From: Meghimatium bilineatum
Taxonomy: Eukaryota; Mollusca; Gastropoda; Stylommatophora; Philomycidae
Assembly (NCBI GenBank): GCA_034231615.1
Contig: CM067302.1
Span: 8,994,603-9,058,602, forward strand
Reading direction: 5' to 3'
Length of the DNA stretch: 64,000 nt
Shown: positions 53,061-64,000 of the stretch, in pieces
Layout of the letters: the number at the start of each line of letters is the position of its first letter
Position numbering within the stretch: the stretch's first letter is position 1
The notes under the pieces: generated by a model
Seen by the model: only the letters and a program-made list of their open reading frames with translations
The model's database searches: none
Told to the model about the DNA's origin: nothing
Program-made: the position numbers and the translations under genes

Positions 53061-53254
53061 ATACATATGGTACCCGACTCACAAAGATTGGAAAGGTAAA
53101 CACAAAGAGGAAAAATACTAGCCACCCAGAACAATACTGCTGATTACTTTTTATCAGTTTCAAACAGAAATTTACAAGATAAAAATTAAGTTAATCCGTA
53201 GCATTTACTAACGCTGTAGAGGTGTGAGAAATTAGCGATCTCTTCGTCTTCTTC

Positions 53255-53530
53255 TGCGTTCGTTCTCAAACTCCTGCAGATTACCAGGATGTAGTCCGGA
53301 GAATAATGGAATGCGTTGTGTCATGGTTTACAGCATTTCTGCGATAGCTGCGCCTTTCAGCCTGATACATCCGACTTCAGCATGGCTTTGGGTCACTGAC
53401 CCTATATGGGATGGGACAGCCAACTCCATCACATAACCTCCTTAGTCGCCTTTTACGACATGCGTGAAAGGTAAACAGTGTTGCTATTCTTTGCTCCCCT
53501 TTCGGGGCCCTGGCAACACACAGGCAAGCA
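53255..53530 (+). repeat. Dispersed ~270-bp repeat (family S), best copy
   Basis: Runs from actcctgcagattaccagga to ctggcaacacacaggcaa. Other copies: 53,830-54,115 (plus), 28,600-28,800 (plus), 36,375-36,645 (minus), 48,005-48,160 (minus, partial) and 27,760-27,830 (plus, start only). No coding capacity; SINE-like, or a conserved LINE 3' UTR. Confidence 0.7.
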
Positions 53531-53544
53531 ATCTCACATTTCAG

Positions 53545-53760
53545 TAGCTCTGCTCTATGAGGGCAGTAGCCATCTCTTTCTCCTCACAGTTTTACCAGTA
53601 ATTTCCCAGATTATTCCGGTACCCAATTAAGGCTGGGTCAACCCGGGGTCATTGCATGCGATATGAAAATATTCCCAACTCAACTACGGAATGAACCCAG
53701 GACAACTCATATGTGAAGCTAGTGCAATAACCACTGTGTTACATGGCCCGCTTCATTTAC
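53545..53760 (-). mobile_element. tRNA-derived SINE
   Basis: Read on the minus strand: gtaacacagtggttattgc (box A region) and ctgggttcattcc (box B), then a body with tgacccagccttaattgggt. Typical tRNA-head SINE layout. Confidence 0.65.
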
Positions 53761-53829
53761 AAATCTGATAATCATCAAAACTGAAACAATGTCAGTTTTT
53801 GAGGAAATTGCAACACCATGCTTCTAATG

Positions 53830-54115
53830 ATTGTTCTTCGCTGATTATCAAATGTTTGTAGATTGGCAGAATGTAGTCCAGAGAATGGAATGTGCTGTGT
53901 AATGATTTACAGCTTAGCTGCAATATCTGTTCATTTCAATCTGACACATCCAATTTCAGCATAGCCTGTGGATCATTTTGACTCTCTGTGGGGTTGAACA
54001 GCCGAGTACATCCTCTAAACCATCTTAGTTCTCTCTTAGGGTATGTAGAAGGTAACCAGTATTCATATTCTTTGCTTCCCTTTCAGGTCCTGGCGACACA
54101 AGGGCTACTTCAAAT
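53830..54115 (+). repeat. Dispersed family S copy
   Basis: Diverged copy of the repeat at 53,255-53,530, same orientation, about 300 bp downstream of it. Confidence 0.6.
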
Positions 54116-54200
54116 GTTTTACATCTTGTCTAGATGTTTTTGTGTGTCTAGATATTGAGACTGCAATTAATCTTGATTTCGCAAACTATTTTAGTTGTTT

Positions 54201-54430
54201 CAATCAATCAATCAATAAAACCCATAACCCTTCAGGGTCGTAGGGGTACCACATTGGAAGCTTCAGCACACAGAGTCCTCCAGCGAATTCTATCCTCAGA
54301 GATGTGGATGAGTGTGGAAATATCTAGCCCTGTCCATTCCTTGATGTTGTCTGTCCATGTCTTTATTTGTCCTCCTCTGCTTCTTCCACCCTCGACAGTT
54401 CCCTGCAGTATTGTTTTTGACAAGGAATCG
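54201..54430 (-). mobile_element. LINE 3' end (family C), flanked by 57-bp direct repeats
   Basis: The minus-strand frame reads RGGQIKTWTDNIKEWTGLDI and ISEDRIRWRTLCAEASNVV, ending at (caat)n at 54,201-54,215. The 57-bp sequence at 54,144-54,200 recurs identically at 54,756-54,812. Confidence 0.75.
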
Positions 54431-54527
54431 TGCCTGCATACATGTCAGAACCTTGCTAGTTTTCGTCGTTTCACTATTGAAAGCAATGGCTCCTGGACAC
54501 CTGCACACATCTCTACTTTATTTCTTA

Positions 54528-54755
54528 CGTACACATTGGTCTACACATACACATATTACGTACACATTGGTCTACACATACACATATTACGTATACATTG
54601 GTCTACACATACACATATTACGTACACATTGGTCTACACATACACATATTACGTATACATTGGTCTACACATACACATATTACGTACACATTGGTCTACA
54701 CATACACATATTACGTACACATTGGTCTACACATACACATATTACGTACACATTG
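54528..54755. repeat. 31-bp minisatellite, about 7 copies
   Basis: Unit cgtacacattggtctacaca plus tacacatatta. It lies between the LINE end at 54,430 and the second 57-bp direct repeat. Confidence 0.9.
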
Positions 54756-55075
54756 GTGTCTAGATATTGAGACTGCAATTAATCTTGATTTCGCAAACTA
54801 TTTTAGTTGTTTATAAAATACAGAACAGAAAATTGCGTTGGCAACACCAGAAGAAAATCATAGATTTCCAGCAGGATGTAGTCCAGAAAATGGAAATGCT
54901 TTGTGTTGTTTTATTTGCGCCAATGACCCGAGACATCCATCTTCGTCAGTACATTTGACTTCTGAACATTTTCAACTATCAAATATTTTGGGGTCCGTCG
55001 CAGAAAAAAATATATTTAAACTTTAAGGGATTCTATGACAATGAAAAGTTTATAACCACTGGAATAAAATACTAC

Positions 55076-55308
55076 CTGCATTGTCTGTACCCTGAAGCTG
55101 TACATTAAGTGTGGTCGAAGGTTCCCCACTTTGTATTCCAGCATCTCGTTGCTTGCCACATCCTTCTTTTGTCGACCATTTCCATTGGCTAAGTGTGTCA
55201 CAATAGTGTAAGCTACAACGTTACTGGCCAGTTCTGGTGGTAACCATGACAACAGAATGGCGTCGGAGGCAACAGGAATAGCAGTCAAATTACGGACCAT
55301 GTACATTT
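55076..55308 (-). CDS. Exon 2: first part of FN3 domain b
   Basis: The acceptor is ACATCAG at 55309 and the donor CAG/GTAGTA at 55075; phase 1 in, phase 0 out (233 nt). The split codon with exon 1 gives Lys. The domain shows LSWLPPELASNVVAYTIV (core Trp) and the tyrosine corner VGNLRPHLMYSFRV. The linker length from domain a is the same as between FN3-1 and FN3-2 of DCC as I remember it. The last strand of this domain is carried by exon 3, 3.5 kb downstream. Confidence 0.85.
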
Positions 55309-55639
55309 CTGATGTAAAAATACAAGGATTTTATAACATAAATTAATACAAAAACTGCTTGGTAAAACTTTGAGCATTCAGTAATGTCTCCACTTAGGAG
55401 GTAGCCTTTAGAGATTTCCAATACTAATGTCTGTTAAATACATATAAGAACAGATGTATAATGGAAGAAATGTAGTTTTACATTGAATAAATGCACAAAA
55501 TCGATATTCCGACCAAAAGATTCTTATAATAATAATAATAAGAAGAAGAAGAAGAAGAAGAAGACTTGTAACCCGTCAGAGTTGTAGGTGTGCCACATTG
55601 GAGACATCAGCACAAATAGCCTTCCAAGTACCTCTGTTC

Positions 55640-55745
55640 ACTGTTTCTTGATTAGAAACTGGCTTCACAACACGCGGGACATTCCCATAAGTGCTCCGCC
55701 CTCCGTTCCAGCAACCATCCCAGTGTTTGTAGACTCAAGAGTCCC
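55640..55745 (+). repeat. Dispersed repeat (family D)
   Basis: Copy of 190-300 in the same orientation, preceded by a family C LINE-end remnant at 55,570-55,625. Confidence 0.5.
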
Positions 55746-55934
55746 GGGCAAGTGTTGGTTGTGTGATCTTCGGGACTTTCCAAAAATTTACATTACCTTC
55801 CCTCACCTCTGTTCACTGTCATTTAAATCAGTGTAGACAGGTGTTGTTTTTTTTAATTTAACCTAAACATCTGTTGCAGATGCGCCCATATTATGATGAA
55901 GTGGATAAGTACTTAGCTATTTTGTCTCTTTTCA

Positions 55935-56200
55935 AGAAAAATTTGAGACTAACGGGAATTTAACCAGTTCGTTCAACGGCACCAAATCGCCTAGCACTTA
56001 TTGCACACGCGTTCTTCCGTACTTGACTAACCGCATCTCCAAAAAAAAGATGCGATTTCGTCAAGACATTCAAACCGTGCACTCAAAGTCAACCGAACGG
56101 ACCAATCGAGACAAGGACTATTACAACAACAACAAACATCCCGTACATGTATTGAAATATCCTCAGTAACAACAAACATATAACATTTAATACGAATATT
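55935..56200 (-). mobile_element. SINE-like element (foldback family)
   Basis: Minus-strand copy matching 24,730-24,979 over its whole length with scattered differences (caaatcgcctagcac; acgcgttcttccgtacttga). It lies between exons 1 and 2. Confidence 0.7.
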
Positions 56201-56239
56201 ATTAACAAAAAGTGAAATGATTACAAAATTGATAGATAA

Positions 56240-56930
56240 CAATACCCTATAAAACCCGCCCTACCGGTTATTTTTAAAAATCATCAAAATTCCCTCAAAA
56301 TCATGCGAAACTTGGAACAGGGTAATGAAGTTTTGGTAATCACTGGTTGCACACATAATAACACACCCAAACGCCAAAGTTTCGAACAAAATACCTTTAT
56401 CAAGAACGCATTCACAACATAATTTGACAATTAAGCGCGGTACTGTCCACGTACACGTGACAATCATAAAGCTAATATATCAAGGTCCTCAAAATCGAGG
56501 TGATTAGCATGTTTTTATACAATATCCACCCCTTTTATCAAAGTTGTGTTTGCGACCTTGCAGTGTCGTAGATGTGCATATGACTTCTTAAATGGGGATC
56601 AGGGGTTTACATTAAAAAAGGAAAGATATTTCGCGTGTTCGATCACGGGTCTCGTGTGTCCCAATCGTCTTTTTATGTAAAATATAAATTGTCCCGTTTG
56701 TGAAAAAATAGCTAAGAGTTGTGATTTTATTTTTAAGGCTTTTTACCCGCTTTTTGGCCAAGCTCTTAGTGCTACAGTGATATTCTAATCTGATGCGGGA
56801 ATCAGGGGGTTTCAACACCACACACCTCCCCTTATCTACGTGTCTGCGATCAAGGTTTGAACCCTCGGCCACGCCCCACTTCCTAGCATCCTCCTCCTCT
56901 GCAGACCTATTTTCCCCATAACATTCATAC
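56240..56930. other. Intron sequence without recognised elements
   Basis: Between a SINE-like copy and exon 1. No array, LINE or exon seen. The open frame after the exon 1 donor ends here at about 56,612. Confidence 0.5.
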
Positions 56931-56934
56931 TTAC

Positions 56935-57261
56935 TATCTTCGTGTCCATTGGTTGTTATTAGAACGGCCTTGCTCCATGCACTTGACTTTCCTTTCTTAA
57001 CAGCCTTGACCGATATCTCGTAGGTCGTATTAGGTAGCAGCCGGGACAGTTTGACCCTACGACTGCGTGATTTGACAGTTTCAAAGACTGAGCCGTTTAT
57101 ACCATGACCCAAGGCTTTTTTGTATCGAACAATGTACAGTCTCGTGGCCTTTGCTCCTCCTGGATTGTTAGAATCTGGGTCCCGCCAATTGACCTCGACT
57201 GTGTGTGGGAAGATTGCCTTGGCAGTTACCTTTTTAGGGGTACCCAGAGATTTTCTTTGTT
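56935..57261 (-). CDS. Exon 1 of Ig/FN3 receptor: FN3 domain a (complete)
   Basis: The acceptor is TTTGCAG at 57262 and the donor GATA/GTAAGT at 56934. The exon enters in phase 1 and leaves in phase 1 (327 nt), encoding one whole FN3 domain. The core Trp is in VNWRDP and the tyrosine corner is LLPNTTYEISV. The strand after it reads KGKSSAWSKAV, which recalls the fifth FN3 domain of DCC/neogenin. Sequons NGS and NTT suit an extracellular domain. The upstream partner exon is not visible here. The frame runs on past the donor as an open read-through, but the donor is strong and the downstream exon continues the domain spacing exactly, so I end the exon there. Confidence 0.85.
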
Positions 57262-57689
57262 CTGCAAAGAAAAACGTTTATTTGTTTTAGTAGCTTTGAA
57301 ATTATACAATCAATAATAATAATAATATAATATTGCCTATACCCTCATCAGGGTCGCAGAGGTGCCACTCTGGAAACATCAGCACAAAAAGCCTTCAAAA
57401 CACTCTTTTCCTCGGCCACTACACATGAAGAGTGTAGAAAAGAAATGTCCAGCATTTTCCGTTGAAGTTATCAATCCAGAATGTTCTTTACGCGCCTCCA
57501 CTTCTGTGAGCTTCAGCTTTTCCTCGCAATATAATTTTAGACAGTGAGTCCCGTAAATGCAATACAATAATTGTCAAGCAATGTTGGAATTCAGGTAAAC
57601 GGAAATAAAGTCACGGGAAAGACAGCCACAGAAAAAAGTCACAATTTACACTAAAAAAAGTCACAATTAGTTTATGGGGGTGGGTAATA

Positions 57690-57870
57690 ATCAATCAATA
57701 AACCCGTAACCCTTCATGGTCGTAGGAGTACCACATTAGATGCTTCGGCACACAGAGTCCTCCAGCGAATTCTATCCTCAGCGATGCGGATGAGTGTGGA
57801 AATATCTTGTCCTGTCCATTCTTTGATGTTGTCTGTCCATGCCTTTATTTGCCCTCCTGTTTAAACTGTG
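57690..57870 (-). mobile_element. LINE 3' end (family C)
   Basis: About 180 bp similar to 54,201-54,380 with the same (caat)n end at 57,690. Partial cousins of this 3' end lie at 55,570-55,625 and 57,335-57,430. Confidence 0.65.
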
Positions 57871-57999
57871 GGTAATAAAGTCACAGACAAAGAATTTCGG
57901 CAGAAAAAAACTAACAGGAAAATGGCACAATTTTGACTAGCAAAGATAGTAAGACATCAATATTAAATAAATCATATACACATATAATCCTTATAAATG

Positions 58000-60600
58000 A
58001 ACATCTATCAGAGTCAACCTTTTACTCCAGACGATGGAAATCTCAGAGCACTCCAGATCTGGCCATTGCAACAGAGGACATCCAACGTGTGACAGAATGA
58101 GTAGTGGCACAACAGCTTGGTCAAGAACTGCTGAAGTAAGACGAGAGACAAAAAACCTTGTAAATAAACACCAACCTTGCCCAGGCACAATGACCTCACC
58201 TTTTCACAAATCAGAACTTAACATGGCAATTCAAAATCTAAAAAAGAAGAAAGCCCCTGGACCCGATGGAATCACAAATGAAATGCTCCAACACCTAGGT
58301 CCTGTGGGTAGAAGCAGAATCCTAGACCTTTTTAATGAATCATGGGCGTAAGGGATCTTCCCAGAAGAATGGAAAGAGGCAGAAATAATTCCAATTGCCA
58401 AGAAAGGAAAACCAAAAACCAACAAAACAAGTTACCGCCCTATCAGTCTACTTAGTTGCTTAGGAAAGGTCATGGAAAAAATGGTGAATAACAGACTCTT
58501 AAACTACCTGGAGGAAAACAATCTTCTAGATGACTGCCAATCAGGCTTCAGAAAACACAGATGCACTGAGGACCAAACAACATACCTTGCCCAGGAAATA
58601 GAAGATGCTTTCCAGAAAAAATCAAAACTCCTAGCCACCTTCTTTGACCTCACAAAGGCCTTTGACAAAGTCTGGAAAGAGGGGCTATTGCTAAAACTTG
58701 CCCAGAAAGGAATCAGAGGCAAAATGTTTCAGTGGATAAAAAGCTTCCTACGAGGCAGACATGCAAGAGTCAAACTCCAGGGAATGAAAAGTAACAGAAG
58801 GTGTCCCACAGGGAGGAATTCTGTCCCCCACACTCTTTATAGTTTTTATAGACGATCTGCCAAAACTATTCACACCATATGCACATAGAGCTCTCCATGC
58901 AGACGATCTTGCTATCTGGACCCAATCAGAATACATTGGAGTTGCAAAAGTTAGAATGCAGGAGGCAATAAACAAAGTTGAAGAGTGGGCAAAAACCTGG
59001 GGTGTTCAAATAAACAAAAGTAAGACCGTCACTACACTTTTCACCCTCTCCACAAAGCCTGAAAATTATACTCTCACTCTAGACAATACCCCACTCCCAA
59101 AAGAAAACACCACAGTCTACCTGGGGCTAAAATTTGACAAAAGACTTACTTGGGGATCACACATTGAAGAGACAGAAAATAAAGCCACACGCAGACTACA
59201 AATAATGAAAAAACTATCTGGGACAGATTGGGGAGCCAACATAAAAACCATAAGACAAGTCTATGTAGGTCACATTCGTCCAACTCTGGAATATGGATTG
59301 ACCACATATGCAACAGCAGCAAATACCAATCTTCAAAAGCTGGACAAAATTCAAAATGCAGGTCTCCGAATCATAACAGGAGGACTAAGGAGCACACCTA
59401 TAACATCAATGGAAGCAACCGCAGGATTACAAAACCTAACAGACCGCAGGGATGAGAAAATCACAATAATGACAGAAAAATTTAGACGTCTGAAACATCA
59501 CCCTATGCATGAAAAAACAAAAGAACTAACAAAAAACAGACTGAAAAGACCAAGCTTCAATCACCTATCAAAAAAACGTATGAAAGCCAATTAAGAAGTA
59601 ACCAGCAACAATCCGGATGAATGGGAACAGCTAGAAGCATATTGCAACATCACAAACACTTCACCCATATATACAGCAAAACTTACAATACCAGGCATTG
59701 AGAGCAAAACTATGGAAACCCCTACTGCCCTTAAGGCAAAAACACTTGATCACCTAGACACCCAATACCCTACCTCACAGTGGATTCATGTCTTCACAGA
59801 TGGATCATCAGAGGGTGCAGTAAAGAAAGGAGGAGCTGGGATACTAATACTCATACCAAACACCCCAAAACTAGAACTCTCAATTGCTACTGGCAAATTA
59901 TCAACAAATTACAGGGCAGAGCTACAAGCAATCTTGGAAGCATCAAAGTCTCTAGAGGAACGGAGGCTCAAAGGAGCTAACATAGTCTTCTTGTGTGACT
60001 GCATGTCAGTACTCCAAACCATCCAAAAGGAACCTAAAGATCTCCTAACAAAAACAACTGTAGAACTTCTAAATCAACTATCTGCCAACAATAAAGTTGT
60101 GCTGCAGTGGATCCCTGCACACTGTGGAATAGCAGGAAATGAAGGAGCTGACAGACTGGCAAAAGCAGGTGCAAAAAAGGAACAATTCCACCACAGAATA
60201 TCACTGACTGAAGCAAAAACCCTCATCAAAGGAATATACAAACATACATGGAGTCAGAGAACATGCAGTAACTTTCCACAGGACCCTATTCTAAAGCTAA
60301 ACAGGTCACAACAAACCACAATTTTTAGACTTCGCACAGGACACTGCAGACTTCAAGCACATCTCCACAAAATTAAGGCTGCCAAACTGACCAATGCCCA
60401 TGTCAAAAGGGTCCCCAGACTCCAGAACATATTCTGCAGACATGCCCACTCTTTGATGACGTGAGAACCAAAATATGGCCTCAAGAGACAGATCTGAAGG
60501 TGAAGCTGTGGGGCAACCGTGAGGACCTCCTGTTGACGACTGAATTCATGGAGGCGGCCCACCTTCCTGTATAAGACTTATGAGCATAGGAAACTGATCG
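58000..60600 (+). mobile_element. 5'-truncated Jockey/I-like LINE with RT and RNase H (defective)
   Basis: About 2.6 kb of a non-LTR retrotransposon. Order: the RT start with KKKAPGPDGITNEML (58,240-58,290); an in-frame stop at 58,349; RT motif A FFDLTKAFDKVW (near 58,645-58,680); a frameshift near 58,790; motif C as HADDLAIW (near 58,900), where the usual Tyr is His; then the RT thumb (58,956-59,594). A stop at 59,592 and a short gap precede RNase H (59,712-60,464). RNase H has Asp30 in VFTDGSS, Glu70 in NYRAE, Asp96 in FLCDC and the WIPAHCGIAGNEGADRLA block. A frameshift near 60,400 breaks the Cys-rich tail. No intact endonuclease is present. It lies opposite in strand to the receptor gene. 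Confidence 0.85.
59712..60464 (+). pseudogene. RNase H domain of the LINE, frameshifted at its C terminus
   Basis: A 250-residue open frame with the RNase H catalytic carboxylates (Asp30, Glu70, Asp96 and the Asp of the NEGADRLA motif) all present. RNase H removes RNA from the RNA-DNA hybrid during retrotransposition. The C-terminal FRLRTGHCRLQAHL block is followed by a frame change. Beyond it, the matching continuation up to about 60,572 lies in another frame. Upstream sequence between 59,595 and 59,711 reads as LINE in the same frame after a stop. Confidence 0.8.
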
Positions 60601-60660
60601 CAGAAGAAGAAATATACACATATATAAAAATACGCTATATTTTGGCATGACATTTTTAGT

Positions 60661-60846
60661 TAATATTTTGAAAACTTACACTAACATTCCAGCCAACCCC
60701 ACATAGAAATTTTGCCACAGTCTTGTGATCTTCACGAGAAGCAACACACAAGTTGCGAATTCGTTCTAGGAGGTGCACGTATCTTCGATGCACTGTTTTT
60801 TTCCGTGGGATTGCCAACATATTTATGTTGGACAATAGTGCTAATT
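60661..60846 (-). CDS. Unrecognised possible coding exon
   Basis: Read on the minus strand, a stop-free stretch ends with a consensus donor (AGT/GTAAGT at about 60,679). It contains an ATG at about 60,822 followed by 46 codons rich in Arg, Lys and Leu (MLAIPRKKTVHRRYVHLLER at the start). It is not FN3 or Ig and I do not recognise it. In this frame the donor is phase 0 while exon 1 of the receptor needs phase 1, so it cannot splice directly to it. It could be the first coding exon of another transcript, or chance. Confidence 0.25.
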
Positions 60847-60965
60847 GTTGCAGCTTCTCGTTAAACTATTCTATGATACGTCAAACCGAAGGACAGTAGT
60901 GACCAACAAGGTTGAAAAATGTGTTCTTCCACCCTTCATAGATCCTTCACAGATGTTGTTAGTAC

Positions 60966-62027
60966 GTGCATTGTTGCTCAATGTGGCAGCATGCACATTG
61001 TTGTTCAAGGTGGCATCATGCACATTGTTGTTCAAGGTGGCATCATGCACATTGTTGTTGAAGGTGGCATCATGCACATTGTTGTTCAAGGTGGCATCAT
61101 GCACATTGTTGCTCAAGGTGGCATCATGCACATTGTTGTTCAAGGTGGCATCATGCACATTGTTGTTCAAGGTGGCATCATGCACATTGTTGTTCAATGT
61201 GGCATCATGCACATTGTTGCTCAATGTGGCATCATGCACATTGTTGCTCAAGGTGGCATCATGCACATTGTTGCTCAAGGTGGCATCGTGCACATTGTTG
61301 CTCAAGGTGGCATCGTGCACATTGATGCTCAAGGTGGCATCATGCACATTGTTGTTCAAGGTGGCATCATGCACATTGTTGTTCAAGGTGGCATCATGCA
61401 CATTGTTGTTCAAGGTGGCATCATGCACATTGTTGTTCAAGGTGGCATCATGCACATTGTTGTTCAAGGTGGCATCATGCACATTGTTGTTCAAGGTGGC
61501 ATCGTGCACATTGTTGTTCAAGGTGGCACCATGCACATTGTTGTTCAAGGTGGCATCGTGCACATTGTTGTTCAAGGTGGCATCATGCACATTGTTGTTC
61601 AAGGTGGCATCATGCACATTGTTGTTCAAGGTGGCATCATGCACATTGTTGTTCAAGGTAGCATCATGCACATTGTTGTTCAAGGTGGCATCATGCACAT
61701 TGTTGCTCAAGGTGGCATCATGCACATTGTTGCTCAAGGTGGCATCATGCACATTGTTGCTCAAGGTGGCATCATGCACATTGTTGTTCAAGGTGGCATC
61801 ATGCACATTGTTGTTCAAGGTGGCATCATGCACATTGTTGCTCAAGGTGGCATCATGCACATTGTTGTTCAAGGTGGCATCATGCACATTGTTGTTCAAG
61901 GTGGCATCATGCACATTGTTGTTCAAGGTTGCATCATGCACATTGTTGTACAAGGTAGCATCATGCACATTGTTGTTCAAGGTGGCATCATGCACATTGT
62001 TGTTCAAGGTGGCATCATGCACATTCC
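60966..62027. repeat. 27-bp minisatellite, about 39 copies
   Basis: Unit ttgttgttcaaggtggcatc plus atgcaca. 27 bp is nine codons without stops in three frames, so it yields false reading frames of about 390 residues. Subtypes differ by ttc/ctc and atg/gtg. Confidence 0.95.
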
Positions 62028-62039
62028 AAAGATGAGCAG

Positions 62040-62780
62040 GAAACATTGGTGCAACGTGACCTCGGAGGCATCATGGACGTTGCAACTGACTGCTGAATCA
62101 CTCGAAATGAGCTAGTAACATAATTGCAGTGGCACAAAAATCTAGAGCATTAATCATACCACAAAACAATTCAATTCAGCATTGGAATGATATTTGGCTG
62201 CCAAACCAAGTCCCTCGATCTTACGCCAAGTGAACTGCATAAAATGATTAAAACAACCTTTGCTCACTACGCTGCCGTCAAACACTGTCACTGTCCTAAA
62301 GTCAGTCACCCCTCGGTCTGCACGTGAAATGAATAGTTTAGATCTACACAATTATCAACTATTGCTTGAAAAAGTTGATATGTAGAGTTCATATGTAGCA
62401 CGAGTTTTGTTAGGACGAAGACTGTATACACATGAAACAGTTGTATTACTGAAAGGCGGCTGAAATACATTACAGTTCTTCGCTGTGACCTTTGCTCTAG
62501 TTTCGATGTGTTTTCTGACCTTTGTTGTATGATTTTGGCAAGCTTACGGGTAAGTACTTAGAGTAAGGTTAGGATTAAAAATAATATTTCTAATGTGTGC
62601 GCGCACCTCGCTCCGTGTGTAGCGGGCAGAAATACTGATCGCTCACCACAAATAGTAGGAAATTGTAAAAAATGTGTAAATTGTAAAACAAACAGATTAT
62701 GTATAAGTTCGTCTGTGTCTAGAGTTGAACTGTGTGATTGTCGGATGTGACGTCACGGCAGCCATTATTTTGATTGGTGT
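62040..62780. other. Unassigned sequence upstream of the receptor exons
   Basis: Includes a minus-strand open stretch at 62,154-62,351 ending in a stop and preceded by an acceptor-like CACGTGCAG. The protein (VTDFRTVTVFDGSVVSKGCF and on) is not recognised. Also one short alternative plus-strand frame. No firm gene. Confidence 0.3.
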
Positions 62781-62783
62781 TAC

Positions 62784-62886
62784 ACGGGAATCCATGACGT
62801 TGATAGTTTAAATTGTCAACAGTGTGCTATTTATAACACAGCGGACTGTTGACAATTTAAACTATCCAACGTCATGGATTACCGTG
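62784..62886. repeat. Small fold-back (MITE-like)
   Basis: Arms of about 40 bp (62,784-62,823 and 62,845-62,886) with a 21-bp loop. The arms contain ccatgacgttgatagttta and the reverse complement with one or two differences. A weak relative of one end is at 22,490-22,515 (cacacggaatcccgtgatg). Confidence 0.75.
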
Positions 62887-63223
62887 ACGAAAAGTGAAAT
62901 ACCCTGAAAGGCACACGGATGGCATAAATCTGTTTGAAAATGGTTGGTGCCAGACCAAAGTTATCATCCATATATAGAGTATCAGCAGAAGCAAGGAGCC
63001 TGCAACCATCACTGCTAGCAAATACTAGAGTATCATCATAATGTCCATGGCAATTCTACAAATCAATCTTCTTCTTGTTCTTCAGCGTTCATTCTCAAAC
63101 TCCCATTGGATCTCTCTTCCTCCAGGACAATGGCCCTACTAAATTTCCAGAACTACCTGTCTTAATAAAAGACTTTGCTAGTGATTGTTACCTACTAGAA
63201 CAAACTGGAATAAAATGATTAGT

Positions 63224-63775
63224 CAATACAACACTCCTGAATTAGCCAATAAAACACTTCTGAATTAGTCAATAAAACACTCATGGATTAGTCAATAAAA
63301 CACTCATGAATTAGTCAATAAAACACTTCTGAATTAGTCAAAAAAAACTCCTGAATAAGTCAATAAAACACTGATGAATTAGTCAATAAAACAATCCTGA
63401 ATTAATCAATAAAACACTCATGAGTTAGTCAATAAAACACTCCTGAATTAGTCAATAAAACACTCCTGCGTTAGCCAATAAAACACTTCAAAATTAGTCA
63501 ATAAAACACTCCTGAATTAGCCAATAAAACACTTCAAAATTAGTCAATAAAACACTCCTGAATTAGCCAATAAAACACTTCCAAATTAGCCAATAAAACA
63601 CTTCAAAATTAGTCAATAAAACACTCGTGAATTAGTCAATAAAACACTCCTGAATTAGTCAATAAAACACTCCTGAATTAGCCAATAAAACACTCCTGAA
63701 TTAGTCAATAAAACACATCAAAATTAGCCAATAAAACACTTCAAAATTAGTCAATAAAACACTCCTGAATCAGTA
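63224..63775. repeat. 23-bp minisatellite, about 24 copies
   Basis: Unit ttagtcaataaaacactcct plus gaa. Not part of any frame. Confidence 0.9.
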
Positions 63776-64000
63776 ATTCCATAAACACTACAGCAAAAAA
63801 CAAATGTATTCAAACTATCACTTACGTACCAATGAGAATAGCTGTAAAATCAAATGTATTTAAACTACCACTTACATACCAATGAGAATAGCTGTAAAAA
63901 AGCGTAATATCCTCACAATAACACTCAATCGTGACGGATCAAGGGTATAGAAGACCTGTTCGCTATTTTAAGGAGGACCCCCACTCGTTGCGTGCTTTGA

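Noticed and set aside
51459-57261. Calling the gene a DCC/neogenin ortholog
   Set aside because: FN3 b and c are similar, but the Ig domains come after four FN3 domains and a further FN3 follows them. The name would be misleading.
57379-57567. Upstream exon of the receptor
   Set aside because: Part of the sequence is a remnant of the family C LINE 3' end. No FN3 signature or phase-1 junction.
60845-62115. Three overlapping frames of about 390 residues
   Set aside because: 27-bp minisatellite, nine codons per unit, open in several frames at once.
62154-62351. Terminal exon on the minus strand
   Set aside because: An acceptor-like CAG and a stop are present, but no recognisable domain, no partner exon and a competing frame on the other strand.

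Overview
This is animal (metazoan) nuclear DNA, not prokaryotic. It has spliced exons with GT-AG junctions, long introns, tRNA-like SINEs, non-LTR retrotransposon (LINE) debris, a mariner, an hAT-like element and very many tandem repeats. The LINE, SINE and mariner types look lophotrochozoan, most likely mollusc, but that is a judgement from memory and not proven by the window.

The one real host gene I can assemble lies on the minus strand and fills most of the window (57,261 down to 1,980). Thirteen exons can be read, and every junction keeps the reading frame (2,208 nt, 736 codons, no stop). They encode the middle of a large extracellular receptor or adhesion protein with domain order FN3-FN3-FN3-FN3-Ig-Ig-FN3. 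The second and third FN3 domains resemble those of the DCC/neogenin netrin-receptor group, but the order (Ig domains after FN3 domains) does not match DCC and recalls DSCAM, which has a single Ig at that place. The 5' and 3' ends of the gene lie outside the window. Exons make up only about 4% of the span.

The introns are packed with minisatellites, at least 25 distinct arrays with units of 15 to 78 bp. There is also a nearly perfect 7-kb (TG)n/(TATG)n block (4,529-11,527), and one short minisatellite lies inside a coding exon (25,570-25,660). Several arrays abut splice sites and several have been split by transposon insertions: a mariner at 43,795-44,680, a fold-back/SINE composite at 24,399-24,979 and a LINE 3' end at 48,485-49,060. 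The rest is LINE and SINE debris, in places nested with recognisable target-site duplications: hAT in a LINE at 3,066-11,754, a LINE in a LINE at 29,489-29,963 and a SINE tail in a LINE at 17,764-17,828.

Upstream of the first readable exon lies a 2.6-kb 5'-truncated LINE with reverse transcriptase and RNase H (58,000-60,600, plus strand). It is followed by a 27-bp minisatellite (60,966-62,027), a small fold-back element (62,784-62,886) and a 23-bp array (63,224-63,775). Long open frames over the tandem arrays come from unit lengths divisible by three, or from the lack of stop codons in the repeat, and are not genes.
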